In this document: piece after piece, positions 48,993 to 57,947 of the stretch
Layout: each line of letters begins with the position of its first letter
Numbering within the stretch: the stretch's first letter is position 1
Assembly: GCA_014444615.1 (NCBI GenBank)
Contig: PVXE01000012.1
Span: 1-64,000, forward strand
Direction: 5' to 3'
DNA from: Tagaea sp. CACIAM 22H2
Lineage (GTDB): Bacteria; Pseudomonadota; Alphaproteobacteria; CACIAM-22H2
Length of the DNA: 64,000 bases
The notes under the pieces: model-generated
Seen by the model: only the letters and a program-made list of their open reading frames with translations
Told to the model about the DNA's origin: nothing
The model's database searches: none
Position numbers and translations under genes: made by a program

Positions 48993-49077
48993 CGGCGGGA
49001 AACCGCATATTCCTTGGCCCGGCTGTGACGTAGAAGCTAAGCTGACATCCGTTCGCATTTGGAGCGTCGATTTCGCG

Positions 49078-50679
49078 ATGGATTGGCTGTCACGTTTCCC
49101 CGCCGCGGCGCACGACGCAGCGGCGCCCCTGATCCGTATCTACGAGACCGCTCCCAGCATGGAGTGCGTTCTGAATCTGATCAGGATCGCGTGCGCGCAC
49201 GGCGCGATCGATCTCGGCGTCGCGCTCGCGCGCGAGGCCGGGGCGCCTTGCGCGCCGTTGGCCGCGCTGCTGACGGAGGCCGAGTTGCACACGCTCGCAG
49301 GACGCCCTGCCGATGCGGTGGACGCGGCGCGCAAAGCGGTGCTCCTCGCGCCGGACGCGGGGCAAGCGTGGTGCGCGTTGGCGGTGGCGCTCGACGGGGC
49401 TGGCGACGAAGGCGCCGCAGTCAGCGCGATGATCCGCGCAAAAAACGCCGGCTACGCCTACACCGGCGGCCCGTATCCTCTGCTCATGCTCTGGCTCCAG
49501 GCCTGCGGCGACTTCAATCCCCGCATCGCCGAAATCCTGAAACCTTGCCCGTTGCTCGGCCGGGCATCCGAGCACCTGGATGCGCGCACGGAAGCCGTGA
49601 TCGAAAGCTTGCTCGACGCGCACACGCGTGCCTTCGAGACGAACCCACCCCATCTGCCATGGCTTCCGCGACCGGCGCCGAGCGAGCCTGCGCGGCGTTT
49701 GAAGATCCTTCTGCTGCACAGCGATCCGGTCAGCAATTCCCAGAACAACAGTCACGACGACAACATCGACTATTTCGGCGCGTCGGCCATGAAGCTGGGT
49801 CACGAATTCCGCGTGGCCGCAGGGTCGGAGATGGTGATGATGAATCGCGTCGGCCAGAAACGCACGCGGGCCGAACTCGCGGAAGGGTTGCGGCTTTTGA
49901 ACGCCGAGATCGCCGAGTTCAAGCCGGACCTCGTGATATCCGACGGCAATTTCGCGCACGACGAAACCACGTTGCGGCCGGCCGATCTCGCGGACCGCGC
50001 CGCGCGCGGATTTCGCTGGGTGGTCGCGATGTCCGATCTCTACGAAAAGGACGACGGTTTCGACGCCTTCGAAAGCTGGAACGACGCCGATTGCATCCTT
50101 CATTTCAATCGCAGGACCATCCTTCACATAGCGAACCGCCACGCTGCGAAAAGCTTCTATTGGCCCGTCGTACCGTTCGAACCGTCGGAATTCACGCCTC
50201 GGCCGCACGAAGCGCGGGACAAGAACTTAACGATCATCGGCTATGGCGCGCGTGGCCGCGAGATCTTCGCCGCCATCGTCGGGGGGCATCTCCCAGCCCA
50301 TATCCAGATCCACGACAAGAGCAAAGACCTTGCCCTACCGATGCCGAAGTATCGCGCGTTGCTCGGTCAATCCCGGATGGTTTTTTCCAACGGTATCATC
50401 AGCAACAATCTGCGCATCGTAACCGCCCGGGTGTTCGAGACCATTTGGTCGGGCGCTTTGCTGTTCGAGGAATCGGGCAGCGATGCGGATAAATTCCTGG
50501 TGCCGTTCGTGCACTATGTGCCCTTCGCCAACGCGCATCAGTTGGTCGCCTTCGCGCAATTCTTCGGCAAGCACGAGGATCGCCGCCGCGCGATCGCCGA
50601 TCGGGGCAAGGCCCATCTCGACACCCATTTCGCGCCGGGTATCTTTTGGGGAAATCTGCGCGCGCACTTGGGGATCTGA
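49078..50679 (+). CDS. TPR-containing glycosyltransferase, CgeB-like C-terminus
   Basis: A 533-residue protein. Residues about 1-130 form TPR-like helical pairs (AGRPADAVDAARKAVLLAPDAGQAW). From about 205 (RRLKILLLHSDPVSNSQNNS) a two-part glycosyltransferase-like region follows, with the spore-maturation CgeB-type C-terminal block: RMVFSNGIISNNLRIVTARVFETIWSG-like pattern at about 437-463, then LLFEESG. It probably adds sugars to a protein or polymer; the donor is unknown. It is divergent from oxygenase A and convergent with oxygenase B. Confidence 0.75.
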   Translation: MDWLSRFPAAAHDAAAPLIRIYETAPSMECVLNLIRIACAHGAIDLGVALAREAGAPCAPLAALLTEAELHTLAGRPADAVDAARKAVLLAPDAGQAWCALAVALDGAGDEGAAVSAMIRAKNAGYAYTGGPYPLLMLWLQACGDFNPRIAEILKPCPLLGRASEHLDARTEAVIESLLDAHTRAFETNPPHLPWLPRPAPSEPARRLKILLLHSDPVSNSQNNSHDDNIDYFGASAMKLGHEFRVAAGSEMVMMNRVGQKRTRAELAEGLRLLNAEIAEFKPDLVISDGNFAHDETTLRPADLADRAARGFRWVVAMSDLYEKDDGFDAFESWNDADCILHFNRRTILHIANRHAAKSFYWPVVPFEPSEFTPRPHEARDKNLTIIGYGARGREIFAAIVGGHLPAHIQIHDKSKDLALPMPKYRALLGQSRMVFSNGIISNNLRIVTARVFETIWSGALLFEESGSDADKFLVPFVHYVPFANAHQLVAFAQFFGKHEDRRRAIADRGKAHLDTHFAPGIFWGNLRAHLGI

Positions 50680-50730
50680 AGCTTCAAGGCTTCGGCGTTC
50701 GGATCGCGGCGATAGCGGCGACTTGCATGA

Positions 50731-51366
50731 TTACGCGGCTTCCTTGCCGCCGGACAAAAGGCGTTTGGCGAAGGCCGAAGCGCGATGGCGCGCGATCTCC
50801 CATGCGGCGATCGCGCGGCCGGTCATCCAATTGAACATCACGTAGCGCCGCTCGCCTTCGAACGGCCGGTGGCCGTGCCAGGAATTTTCGGTGCGGCGGA
50901 AGGCGACGAGCGTGCCCGCGTCGGGCGGCACTTCGGCGATGTAGTCGTCAATGTCGCCGGGCCCGCGCAGGAAGCGCAAGCGCCCGCCCGCATTCGCCCA
51001 AGGCCGGTTGAGATAGAGCAGCGACGTGACGAACTTCGCCGTCGAGTCGACATGGATCTTGCCGTCGCTGGCGCGCGCCCTTGCGCGCACCGTGACCATC
51101 AAGGGCCGCCCGTCGAGGCCGACGCCGAACTTCTCGGCATAGGCGGCGCGCAGTTCCGGGCTTTGGATTTCATCGATCAGCGCGCGGAAGGCGGGACCGC
51201 CCCCGGCCTCGTCGGCCGGATAAAGCCCCGCCCCGGACAGCTTGGGAAAATCGCGCTCGATCTCTTCCGCAGCCCCTTCGCGCAAGATGCCGCTGGCCAG
51301 GAAATGATCGAAGGGCTCGCGGCGCAGCGGCGCGGCGCGCAACGCGTCGAGATCGATAAACGCCAT
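50731..51366 (-). CDS. 2-oxoglutarate/Fe(II)-dependent oxygenase, copy B
   Basis: A 211-residue relative of copy A. Iron ligands are His and Asp in KIHVDSTAKFVTSLLYLN and His in NSWHGHRPFEGERRYVMFNW, with Arg nearby for 2-oxoglutarate. It lies 97 bases downstream of the MBOAT gene in the same direction. Genes of this oxygenase type beside AlgI-like acyltransferases suggest hydroxylation of the glycan or of its carrier, which is inference. A FNR-like box lies in the gap. Confidence 0.85.
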   Translation of the reverse strand: MAFIDLDALRAAPLRREPFDHFLASGILREGAAEEIERDFPKLSGAGLYPADEAGGGPAFRALIDEIQSPELRAAYAEKFGVGLDGRPLMVTVRARARASDGKIHVDSTAKFVTSLLYLNRPWANAGGRLRFLRGPGDIDDYIAEVPPDAGTLVAFRRTENSWHGHRPFEGERRYVMFNWMTGRAIAAWEIARHRASAFAKRLLSGGKEAA

Positions 51367-51427
51367 AGGAACGATAGCCTCGCGGGGTTGACCGGGGCTT
51401 CATGCCCGTCCCCGCCCCCCGGCGGCC

Positions 51428-51441
51428 TTGATCCAGCGCAA
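51428..51441. promoter_or_regulatory. FNR/FixK-like box before oxygenase B
   Basis: TTGAT-CCAG-CGCAA matches eight of ten positions of the FNR consensus, 62-75 bases before the oxygenase ATG. It is at the corresponding place to the box before copy A, in the conserved block after the MBOAT stop. Confidence 0.5.
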
Positions 51442-51463
51442 TTGCGACGACGTGTCGCGCCGC

Positions 51464-52885
51464 TCAGAAGCGGAAATAGATGAAGGCCGGCGGTGCGTCG
51501 CTGTTGAACATCACGATCACGAAGGCCGCGACGCCGTAGATTGCCGCACGCGCGAAAACGGGAACCTCGCCGATCCGTTCGCCAAGGGGCTTCCACGCGG
51601 CCGCAAGCTGGATCGCCAGCGTCGCCGCGACGAGGATCGCGACCGCCGCGAACATGCGCGTCGAACCGTCCTCCAAATTCCAGTCGAAACACTGCGCCAA
51701 GATCGCGAATGCGGTGTCCAAAGTCTCGGCGCGGAAGAACACCCAAAGAATCGCGACCAGATGGAACACCGCGATCCGGCGCGGGAGCGAGCCGAGTGTG
51801 GGCGCCGCGCGTTGGCGCGACGCGTCCTTATCCGCGCCCAGGAAACGCTCGCCCGCCAGCAGCAGCCCGTGCAGCAGGCCCCACAGCAGAAAGCCCCAGC
51901 CCGCCCCGTGCCAAAATCCGGCGATCAGCATGGTCAGCAGCAGATTGCGCGAAACGCCCCAGCGTGTCGCCATGCGGCTGCCGCCCAGCGGGAAATAGAC
52001 GTAGTCGCGCAGCCAAGTCGACAGCGTCAGATGCCAGCGGCGCCAGAAATCGGTGATGCTGACGGCGGCGTAGGGAAGGTCGAAATTCGCGGGCAGCCTG
52101 ATGCCGAGCAGGAGTGCGCTGCCCAGCGCGATATCGGTATAGCCGCTGAAATCGAAATAGATTTGCAGCGCGAAGGCGTAGACGCCCGTCCACGCCGATA
52201 TCGTATCGAGCCCCGCCGGATCGGCGAAGGCCGCGTCGGCGATGGGGGCGAGCGTGTCCGCGATCACGATTTTCTTGAACAGCCCGAGAAAGACGAGTGT
52301 GAGCGCGCGTTCGAAGCGCGCGACGTCCAGCGCCGGGCGTTCGTCAAGCTGATGCAGGAATTGCGACGCGCGCACGATCGGGCCCGCGATCAGATGCGGG
52401 AAGAACATGATGAACAGCGCGAAGCGATGCCAGCGCCGCTCGGGCTTCATGTCGCCGCGATAGACGTCGACGACGTAGCTGATCGCTTCGAAGGTGTAGA
52501 ACGAAATGCCGAGCGGCAGCATCACCTTGGTTTCGACCCAGCCGAGTTCCCAGCCGATCATTCCCGCGAGCTGGGATGCGGTCTGCGCGAGGAAACCCAG
52601 ATATTTGAAATAGCCGAGCACGCCGAGATTGATCGCGATCGAGCCCGCAAGCCAAAGACGCTTGCGCCGCATGTCGCTTGTGGCGGCGATCGCCTTCGCC
52701 GCCCAATAGTCGAATTGCGTGCTGCCCAAAATCAGCAGCGTCAGCCAGCCATTTTCGCTGGCGTAGAAATAATAGCTCGCGAGCAGCAGCGCCCAGAGCC
52801 GCAAACGCGGCGCGCCGACCAGCATCCAGGTCGCGGCGAGAATGCCCAGAAAGAACAGCAGATATTGGACCGAGCTGAACAGCAT
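51464..52885 (-). CDS. MBOAT-family O-acyltransferase (AlgI-like)
   Basis: A 473-residue membrane-bound O-acyltransferase with about ten or more membrane spans. Marks are GISFYTFEAISYVVDVYRGD, FFPHLIAGPIVRASQFLHQL, DFSGYTDIALGSALLLGI, WRRWHLTLSTWLRDYVYFPLGG and MLIAGFWHGAGWGFLLWG with the catalytic His. AlgI-type proteins pass acetyl groups across the inner membrane for polysaccharide O-acetylation. The upstream SGNH-like gene ends three bases before its ATG, forming the usual AlgI/AlgJ-type pair. Confidence 0.93.
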   Translation of the reverse strand: MLFSSVQYLLFFLGILAATWMLVGAPRLRLWALLLASYYFYASENGWLTLLILGSTQFDYWAAKAIAATSDMRRKRLWLAGSIAINLGVLGYFKYLGFLAQTASQLAGMIGWELGWVETKVMLPLGISFYTFEAISYVVDVYRGDMKPERRWHRFALFIMFFPHLIAGPIVRASQFLHQLDERPALDVARFERALTLVFLGLFKKIVIADTLAPIADAAFADPAGLDTISAWTGVYAFALQIYFDFSGYTDIALGSALLLGIRLPANFDLPYAAVSITDFWRRWHLTLSTWLRDYVYFPLGGSRMATRWGVSRNLLLTMLIAGFWHGAGWGFLLWGLLHGLLLAGERFLGADKDASRQRAAPTLGSLPRRIAVFHLVAILWVFFRAETLDTAFAILAQCFDWNLEDGSTRMFAAVAILVAATLAIQLAAAWKPLGERIGEVPVFARAAIYGVAAFVIVMFNSDAPPAFIYFRF

Positions 52886-52888
52886 GGC

Positions 52889-54019
52889 CTAAAGCAGCCC
52901 GCGCAGTTGCTCGGCCAGCATCGGCGTAAAGCGCTCGATGCCCCGGCTGTTGAGGTGGTTGTAGTCGAAATAATTGTCGTCGCCGAACCGGTCGAAATCG
53001 ACGCGCGTGTAGGGGAAGCCGCGTGCGGCAACGCGCGGCCGAATATGGCGATCCATCGCGTCGCGATATTTCGCGCGCATCGCATCGCCGCCATAAAGAT
53101 GCGGCGCTTCCTCCATCTCGTTGACGATGGTCGCAATACCGCGTTCGCGCAGCAAATCGAGCATCGCCTCGAAAATGCGCAAGCGCGCCGGATCGGGCGT
53201 CCAGGCGAAATCCGCCGGATCGGTCTTCGCGGGCGTTTGCCGCGCGCGGAAATAGGCGGGATCGGTTTCGACGCGATAATAGGAACCGCCCGTTCGGATG
53301 ATCGCGACGGAGGTGATGCGCCCTTCGTCGATCGTGACTTGCGCGTCGGCGACACCGGGCTTGCCGCGCCATTCGCCGAGCAGCGTCGCGGCTTGCACCG
53401 CGAGCGCGTCGGGCACGGCAGCGATATTCGCTTGGCCCGGAATCACGGCGATCGGCGCGGGCGCTTCGCGCAAACCCGCGAACGCCAGAACGCGATCGCG
53501 CAGCGCCCCGCGCTCGGCCGTCAAACGCTGCGGGCGATGCGCCCAGGCGACGTTGTCGGCCAGTTCCATCGGCGATACGCCCAACGCCACGAGACGCGCC
53601 GCATTGGCGAGCGAAATCGGATAGCTGCGCTGGATGGGCGACGGATCGAAATTCTGATGCCCGACCGACAGCACGACCACCGTCCCCGGCGCGATATCGT
53701 CGGCGATGTCGCGCAGCTGCGCATATTGCGCGGGCAGCCAATGCGCGAAAGCCGAGAGATTGATCGAGCGACGGCCAACCAGCGGATCGATCAGGTCGGC
53801 GTGGATGCCGCAATAGGTCCGGCTGTCGCCGAGGAACACCATGTCGAAGCGGCGCGGATCGGCTTGGTAAAAGGCCGTGCGGGCGCGACCGAAGCCGATC
53901 GGGTTGGGCGTATCGGGCTGCAGCGACGCGACCAGTGTGGCCGCGATGCCGAAGACCGTGGCGATCGCGGCACAGTACAGCGCCGCCCGCCCGGCGATCC
54001 CCCATCGCTTAATCCGCAT
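52889..54019 (-). CDS. SGNH-hydrolase-like partner of the MBOAT acyltransferase (AlgJ/AlgX-like)
   Basis: A 376-residue protein with an N-terminal membrane anchor (about 10-32), a Gly-Asp-Ser block MVFLGDSRTYCGIHADLI near 58-75, and a C-terminal DYNHLNSRGIERF providing the His of the SGNH triad. Such proteins take the acetyl group from the MBOAT protein and place it on a periplasmic polysaccharide. TAG-GCC-ATG links it to the next gene. The plus-strand open frame covering this locus is a shadow. Confidence 0.82.
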   Translation of the reverse strand: MRIKRWGIAGRAALYCAAIATVFGIAATLVASLQPDTPNPIGFGRARTAFYQADPRRFDMVFLGDSRTYCGIHADLIDPLVGRRSINLSAFAHWLPAQYAQLRDIADDIAPGTVVVLSVGHQNFDPSPIQRSYPISLANAARLVALGVSPMELADNVAWAHRPQRLTAERGALRDRVLAFAGLREAPAPIAVIPGQANIAAVPDALAVQAATLLGEWRGKPGVADAQVTIDEGRITSVAIIRTGGSYYRVETDPAYFRARQTPAKTDPADFAWTPDPARLRIFEAMLDLLRERGIATIVNEMEEAPHLYGGDAMRAKYRDAMDRHIRPRVAARGFPYTRVDFDRFGDDNYFDYNHLNSRGIERFTPMLAEQLRGLL

Positions 54020-54052
54020 GCCGCCTGTTTAATCGACCGGCGGAAGCGGTAC

Positions 54053-54084
54053 AAAAAAAAACGCCCGGTGCAATGCACCGGGCG
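54053..54084 (-). terminator. Rho-independent terminator of the candidate sRNA
   Basis: On the minus strand CGCCCGGTG (54084-54076), loop CATTG, CACCGGGCG (54070-54062) is followed by nine T (54061-54053). It lies 300 bases after the lysR stop and 30 bases before the SGNH-like gene. Confidence 0.92.
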
Positions 54085-54205
54085 AGTTGAACAGGGAGGC
54101 TTCACGTCTGGGAGACGTAGGGTTCAGAGAACCCCGCCCGCTCCGAAGAGAGGGCCCTTCGGCAAGGGCGCTAGGTGCGCCGCAAAACCGACAAGACAAA
54201 CATAG
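54053..54205 (-). ncRNA. Candidate small RNA with C-rich hairpin loops and terminator
   Basis: In the 359-base gap 54020-54378, reading on the minus strand, four perfect hairpins follow one another: GCCCTT-GCCG-AAGGGC (54169-54154), GGGTTC-TCT-GAACCC (54134-54120), ACGTCT-CCC-AGACGT (54118-54104), then TGAA-GCCTCCCTG-TTCA (54104-54088), and a terminator. The loops CUCCC and CCUCCC are complementary to Shine-Dalgarno sequences, as in alphaproteobacterial CcsR/cuckoo-type sRNAs. No open frame fits. 6S RNA was considered but the rod shape is not seen. The 5' end is a guess. Confidence 0.55.
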
Positions 54206-54378
54206 GGACTAAACTGCTCGAAAAAATGGCAAAAATGACATGGAAGGGCTGCGCGCCCCGCATATCCATCTAACCTATTCTTAAGAAATGCGTTTTAGAC
54301 GATATTCGGGTGCAAAATCGCGTCGGGCTTCGCCGCAGCGCACAACGAACAACCCGATACCGCCCAGGCGGTAGCCGA

Positions 54379-55269
54379 TCAGAACTGCGATTCGGCGACC
54401 TTTTGAACCAGGTAGTCGCGAAACACGGCGATCCGCTTGGAACTGCGAAGCTCCTCCGGATAAACGAAATACGCCTCGTAGGTCGGCCCTTCGAGCTCGG
54501 GCAGGATGCGGACCGCCTTTTCCGACTGGTTGGCCATGTAATCGGGGAAGCCGGCGATGCCGATGCCGCTTTCGACCGCGCGCAGCAGGCCATAGACGTT
54601 GTTCACGCGCAACGTCGGCTTGCGCTTGCGCCCGCCGGTCGTGCCCGCCTCCAACAGCCAGTTCACGTTCGGGAAAGGCGGATTGGGATCGTCGCCATAG
54701 ACGATCAGCTTGTGCTTATCGAGATCGGTCGCCGTCTTCGGCATGCCGTGACGGTCGATATAGGCTTGGCTCGCGTAAGCGTGCACATGCACCGACAGAA
54801 GATGGCGCTGGATGAGATCGCCTTGGCGGGGCGGATGCATACGGATCGCGCAATCGGCCTCGCGCATGCCGAGATCGAGTTCGCGATCGTCGAGCTTCAT
54901 CTCGACCTGCACGTCCTTGTACTGGTCGAGGAATTCGCCCAAACGCGGCGCGAGCCACACCGAACCGAACGCCACCGTCGCGGTGACGCGCAACAGGCCC
55001 GTCGGCTTTTCCTTCGTCTCGGCAAGCTGGGTTTCGACCATCGCGAGCTTGGCGAAAACCTCGCGCACGGCGTTGTACAGCAGCTCGCCCTGCTCGGTGA
55101 GGATGAGGCCGCGCGCATGGCGATGGAACAGCGGCGCCGACACCGAGTCTTCGAGACCGGAAATCTGCCGGCTGACCGCCGATTGCGACAGGTTCAGCTT
55201 GTCGCCGGCATGGGTGAAGGACCCCGCCTCGGCAACCGCGTGAAACACCCTTAGTTTGTCCCAGTCCAT
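54379..55269 (-). CDS. LysR-family transcriptional regulator
   Basis: A 296-residue LTTR: N-terminal helix-turn-helix WDKLRVFHAVAEAGSFTHAG ... LNLSQSAVSRQISGLE (residues 3-41), then the periplasmic-binding-like effector domain (about 90-290). It follows trxB by 27 bases in the same direction, a frequent alphaproteobacterial arrangement; its target may be trxB or thiol stress genes. The effector is unknown. Confidence 0.92.
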   Translation of the reverse strand: MDWDKLRVFHAVAEAGSFTHAGDKLNLSQSAVSRQISGLEDSVSAPLFHRHARGLILTEQGELLYNAVREVFAKLAMVETQLAETKEKPTGLLRVTATVAFGSVWLAPRLGEFLDQYKDVQVEMKLDDRELDLGMREADCAIRMHPPRQGDLIQRHLLSVHVHAYASQAYIDRHGMPKTATDLDKHKLIVYGDDPNPPFPNVNWLLEAGTTGGRKRKPTLRVNNVYGLLRAVESGIGIAGFPDYMANQSEKAVRILPELEGPTYEAYFVYPEELRSSKRIAVFRDYLVQKVAESQF

Positions 55270-55296
55270 CGGAACGTCGCTCCCTGCCCTTCCGCC

Positions 55297-56280
55297 TTAT
55301 TGCGCGGCCGCGAGATGGGCGCCTTCCTCGTGGGCGAGGAATTTCTCGGCCTCCAAGGCCGCCATGCACCCCATCCCCGCGGCGGTCACCGCCTGGCGGA
55401 AGATTTTGTCTTTCACGTCGCCCGCGGCGAACACGCCGGGCACGTCGGTCGCGGTGGAATCGGGCTTGGTCAGCAAATAGCCCTCGCTATCCATCGCGAG
55501 CTTGCCTTTGAACAGCGACGTCGCCGGCACATGGCCGATCGCCACGAACAGCCCGTCGACCGCGATCGACGATGCCGCACCCGTCATGGTGTCCTTCAGC
55601 TTCAAGCCGGTCACAGTCGCGGCACCGCCGGGGATCGGCGAATCCTCGCCCACGATCTCCTCGACCACCGCGTTCCAGATGATCTCGATCTTCGGATTTT
55701 TCAGCAGGCGCGCCTGCATCATCTTTTCCGCGCGCAAAGAGTCGCGGCGATGGATCAGCGTCACCTTGCTGGCGTGATTGGTGAGATAGAGCGCTTCTTC
55801 GGCGGCCGTGTTGCCGCCGCCGACGACCGCGACCTTCTTGCCGCGGAAGAAGAAGCCGTCGCAGGTGGCGCAAGCCGAAACGCCACCGCCGCGGAATTTG
55901 TCCTCGCTCGCGATGCCGAGCCAGCGCGCTTGCGCACCCGTGCAGATCACGACCGTGTCGGCGATATAGCTATCGCCCGAATCGCCCTTCGCCACGAACG
56001 GGCGCTTCGACAGGTCGATATCGACGATCAGATCTTCCAGGATCAGCGTGCCGATATGCTCGCACTGCTTGTACATCTGTTCCATCAGCCACGGGCCTTG
56101 GATGGCCTTTTCGAAGCCGGGGAAATTCTCGACATCGGTGGTGATCGAAAGCTGGCCGCCCGGCTGCATGCCGCGCACCAGAATCGGCGACAAATTGGCG
56201 CGCGTCGCATAGATCGCGGCAGTGTAACCGGCGGGCCCCGACCCGATGATGAGAACCTTGGTGCGATGGGTCTGGGGCAT
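55297..56280 (-). CDS. trxB: Thioredoxin reductase
   Basis: A 327-residue FAD/NADPH flavoenzyme that reduces thioredoxin in the cytoplasm. FAD site IIGSGPAGYTAAIYATRANL, redox pair in SACATCDGFFFRGKKVAVVG (CATC followed by the NADPH Rossmann GGGNTAAEEA), C-terminal VFAAGDVKDKIFRQAVTAAG. Complete and of normal length. It heads the trxB-lysR pair. Confidence 0.96.
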   Translation of the reverse strand: MPQTHRTKVLIIGSGPAGYTAAIYATRANLSPILVRGMQPGGQLSITTDVENFPGFEKAIQGPWLMEQMYKQCEHIGTLILEDLIVDIDLSKRPFVAKGDSGDSYIADTVVICTGAQARWLGIASEDKFRGGGVSACATCDGFFFRGKKVAVVGGGNTAAEEALYLTNHASKVTLIHRRDSLRAEKMMQARLLKNPKIEIIWNAVVEEIVGEDSPIPGGAATVTGLKLKDTMTGAASSIAVDGLFVAIGHVPATSLFKGKLAMDSEGYLLTKPDSTATDVPGVFAAGDVKDKIFRQAVTAAGMGCMAALEAEKFLAHEEGAHLAAAQ

Positions 56281-56364
56281 GGAATCGGACTCCGCTATGC
56301 GTACAACGCAAACCTATCAGGCATGTTTGCGCACGCCTAGCGGGTCCAAAAGAATTTTGATTCC

Positions 56365-57339
56365 TTATCCCCAGCCAAATCGGCGTTTGATTTCAAGGGC
56401 TGCGCGTTCGGTATCCCGGGGCGGATCGTAGGTCCAAGTATCCAGTCGCCCTTCGAAGGCGCGGGTCCGGCCTTGGCGGCGCATTTCCGCCTGGAAGGCG
56501 GCGATTCGCCCGGATTTGCCGTCCAAATCGGCGACCAGCACCGGTTTTCCGGTCGAGAGCGCCTCGCTGGTCATCGATACCGAATCCTCGGTCACGACCA
56601 GTGCTTCGGCCAGCGCCAAAATGCCGAGATAGGGGTTCGCCCCGCCTTCTTCGGTGTCATACGCGAAGCCGCCCAGCTCGCGCACCGTGCGCACGAGTTT
56701 CGCGCGCGCATTCGCATCGGTGCGACGCGACGTGGTCAGCGCCAGGCCCACGCCTGCGGCGGCGAGTTTGCGGATATTGTCGTCAATTCGCGCCACGGCT
56801 TCGTCGGAGAAGCGATAGCGCCGCAACCCGTTGGAGCCGCCGAGAATGATCCCGGCGAGCGGGCGCTTGAGCGGTGCGAAGGTTGCGCGCCATTCCTCGG
56901 CACCCGCCGCGAGTTTTTCCGCCGTCACATAATGCAGCGCCGCTTGCGTTTCGATGACATTGGCGCCCTTCAAACCGTCATGCCAAGGCGAGATCACGGC
57001 ATCGAGCCATTCGGGCGGCACGGCCGGCTTCTGCACATGGATGGCGACGACCTTGCCGCCCGAGCGGCGTTTCATCGCCACCCCGATCGGCGCGCAGCGC
57101 GAACCCAGCGTGATCGCCACATCGGGCCAGGGCGGATCGACGCGCGGACTGCCCGCTTCCAGCATGTCGAATGGATTGCCGGCCAGGAACCGTTCCGGCA
57201 GCCAGCGATAGGGCCAGCGGAACTTCACATCCTTGAATTCGTAGGCGAGCCCCAACGCCTCGGCGAGGCCCCGGCATTGGGCCTTCATGCCGACTTGGCC
57301 GGGGCTGATGATCCAGGCGGTACGCGGGCGGTTCGTCAT
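56365..57339 (-). CDS. ELM1/DUF1022-family putative nucleoside-diphosphate-sugar protein
   Basis: A 324-residue protein of the mitochondrial fission ELM1-like family, whose bacterial members are treated as GT-B-like glycosyltransferase relatives. Features: TAWIISPGQVGMKAQCRGLAE at the start, LGSRCAPIGVAMKR, AGIILGGSNGLRRYRFSDE and VTEDSVSMTSEALSTGKPVLV. The bacterial role is not established; envelope glycan function is an inference. It is upstream of trxB by 84 bases. Confidence 0.82.
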   Translation of the reverse strand: MTNRPRTAWIISPGQVGMKAQCRGLAEALGLAYEFKDVKFRWPYRWLPERFLAGNPFDMLEAGSPRVDPPWPDVAITLGSRCAPIGVAMKRRSGGKVVAIHVQKPAVPPEWLDAVISPWHDGLKGANVIETQAALHYVTAEKLAAGAEEWRATFAPLKRPLAGIILGGSNGLRRYRFSDEAVARIDDNIRKLAAAGVGLALTTSRRTDANARAKLVRTVRELGGFAYDTEEGGANPYLGILALAEALVVTEDSVSMTSEALSTGKPVLVADLDGKSGRIAAFQAEMRRQGRTRAFEGRLDTWTYDPPRDTERAALEIKRRFGWG

Positions 57340-57455
57340 CGCGTGCGGTCCCTACCGCCCGCCTGGGTTTCGCGCAATTTTTTACACAGGGCTAGGCGCG
57401 TGGCCCGGCGATTGCTAACATTATTTCAATTCACCCAGGTTACCGGACAGTAATT

Positions 57456-57941
57456 ATGCGCGGCCACAAGCTTGACGACGTCGACCACCAGATCCTCCAC
57501 GACCTCCAAGAGGACGGGCGGATGACCAATGTCGACCTCGCCAAGCGGGCGGGCATCTCGGCCCCACCCTGCCTGCGCCGCGTGCGCGTCCTGGAGGAAG
57601 CCAAGATCATCCGCGGCTACCACGCGGAGATCGACCCGCATGCGCTGGGCTATGGCGTGACGGTATTCGCCTCGGTGTCGCTGAAAAGCCAAGCCGAGGC
57701 CGATCTGCGTGCCTTCCATGAACTGATCGACTCTTGGCCGATGGTCCGCGAGTGCCACATGCTGACCGGCGAGACCGACTTCCTGCTGAAAGTCGTCGCG
57801 GCCGATTGGGACGCTTACGAGAAATTTCTGACCACGCAGCTGACGGCCGCCCCCAACGTCGCGACCGTCAAATCAGCGCTGACGATCAAGACGACCAAGC
57901 ATATGCCCGGCGTGCCGATCGAGATCAAAGCGAAGCGCTGA
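57456..57941 (+). CDS. Lrp/AsnC-family transcriptional regulator
   Basis: A 161-residue Lrp-type protein: N-terminal HTH KLDDVDHQILHDLQEDGRMTN ... LAKRAGISAPPCLRRVRVLE, then a RAM ligand domain (MVRECHMLTGETDFLLKVVA). Such octameric regulators respond to amino acids. No amino-acid gene is adjacent. It converges on the DUF1178 gene with 6 bases between. No strong ribosome site is seen. Confidence 0.9.
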   Translation: MRGHKLDDVDHQILHDLQEDGRMTNVDLAKRAGISAPPCLRRVRVLEEAKIIRGYHAEIDPHALGYGVTVFASVSLKSQAEADLRAFHELIDSWPMVRECHMLTGETDFLLKVVAADWDAYEKFLTTQLTAAPNVATVKSALTIKTTKHMPGVPIEIKAKR

Positions 57942-57947
57942 AGCGCC

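Noticed and set aside
51428..54205. A 925-codon plus-strand open frame over the MBOAT/SGNH genes
   Set aside because: It is Arg/Gln/Asp-rich with no domain, opposite two well-recognised genes; a high-GC shadow frame.
54053..54205. 6S RNA (ssrS)
   Set aside because: Strong consecutive small hairpins are seen instead of a long rod with a central bubble; kept only as a generic sRNA candidate.
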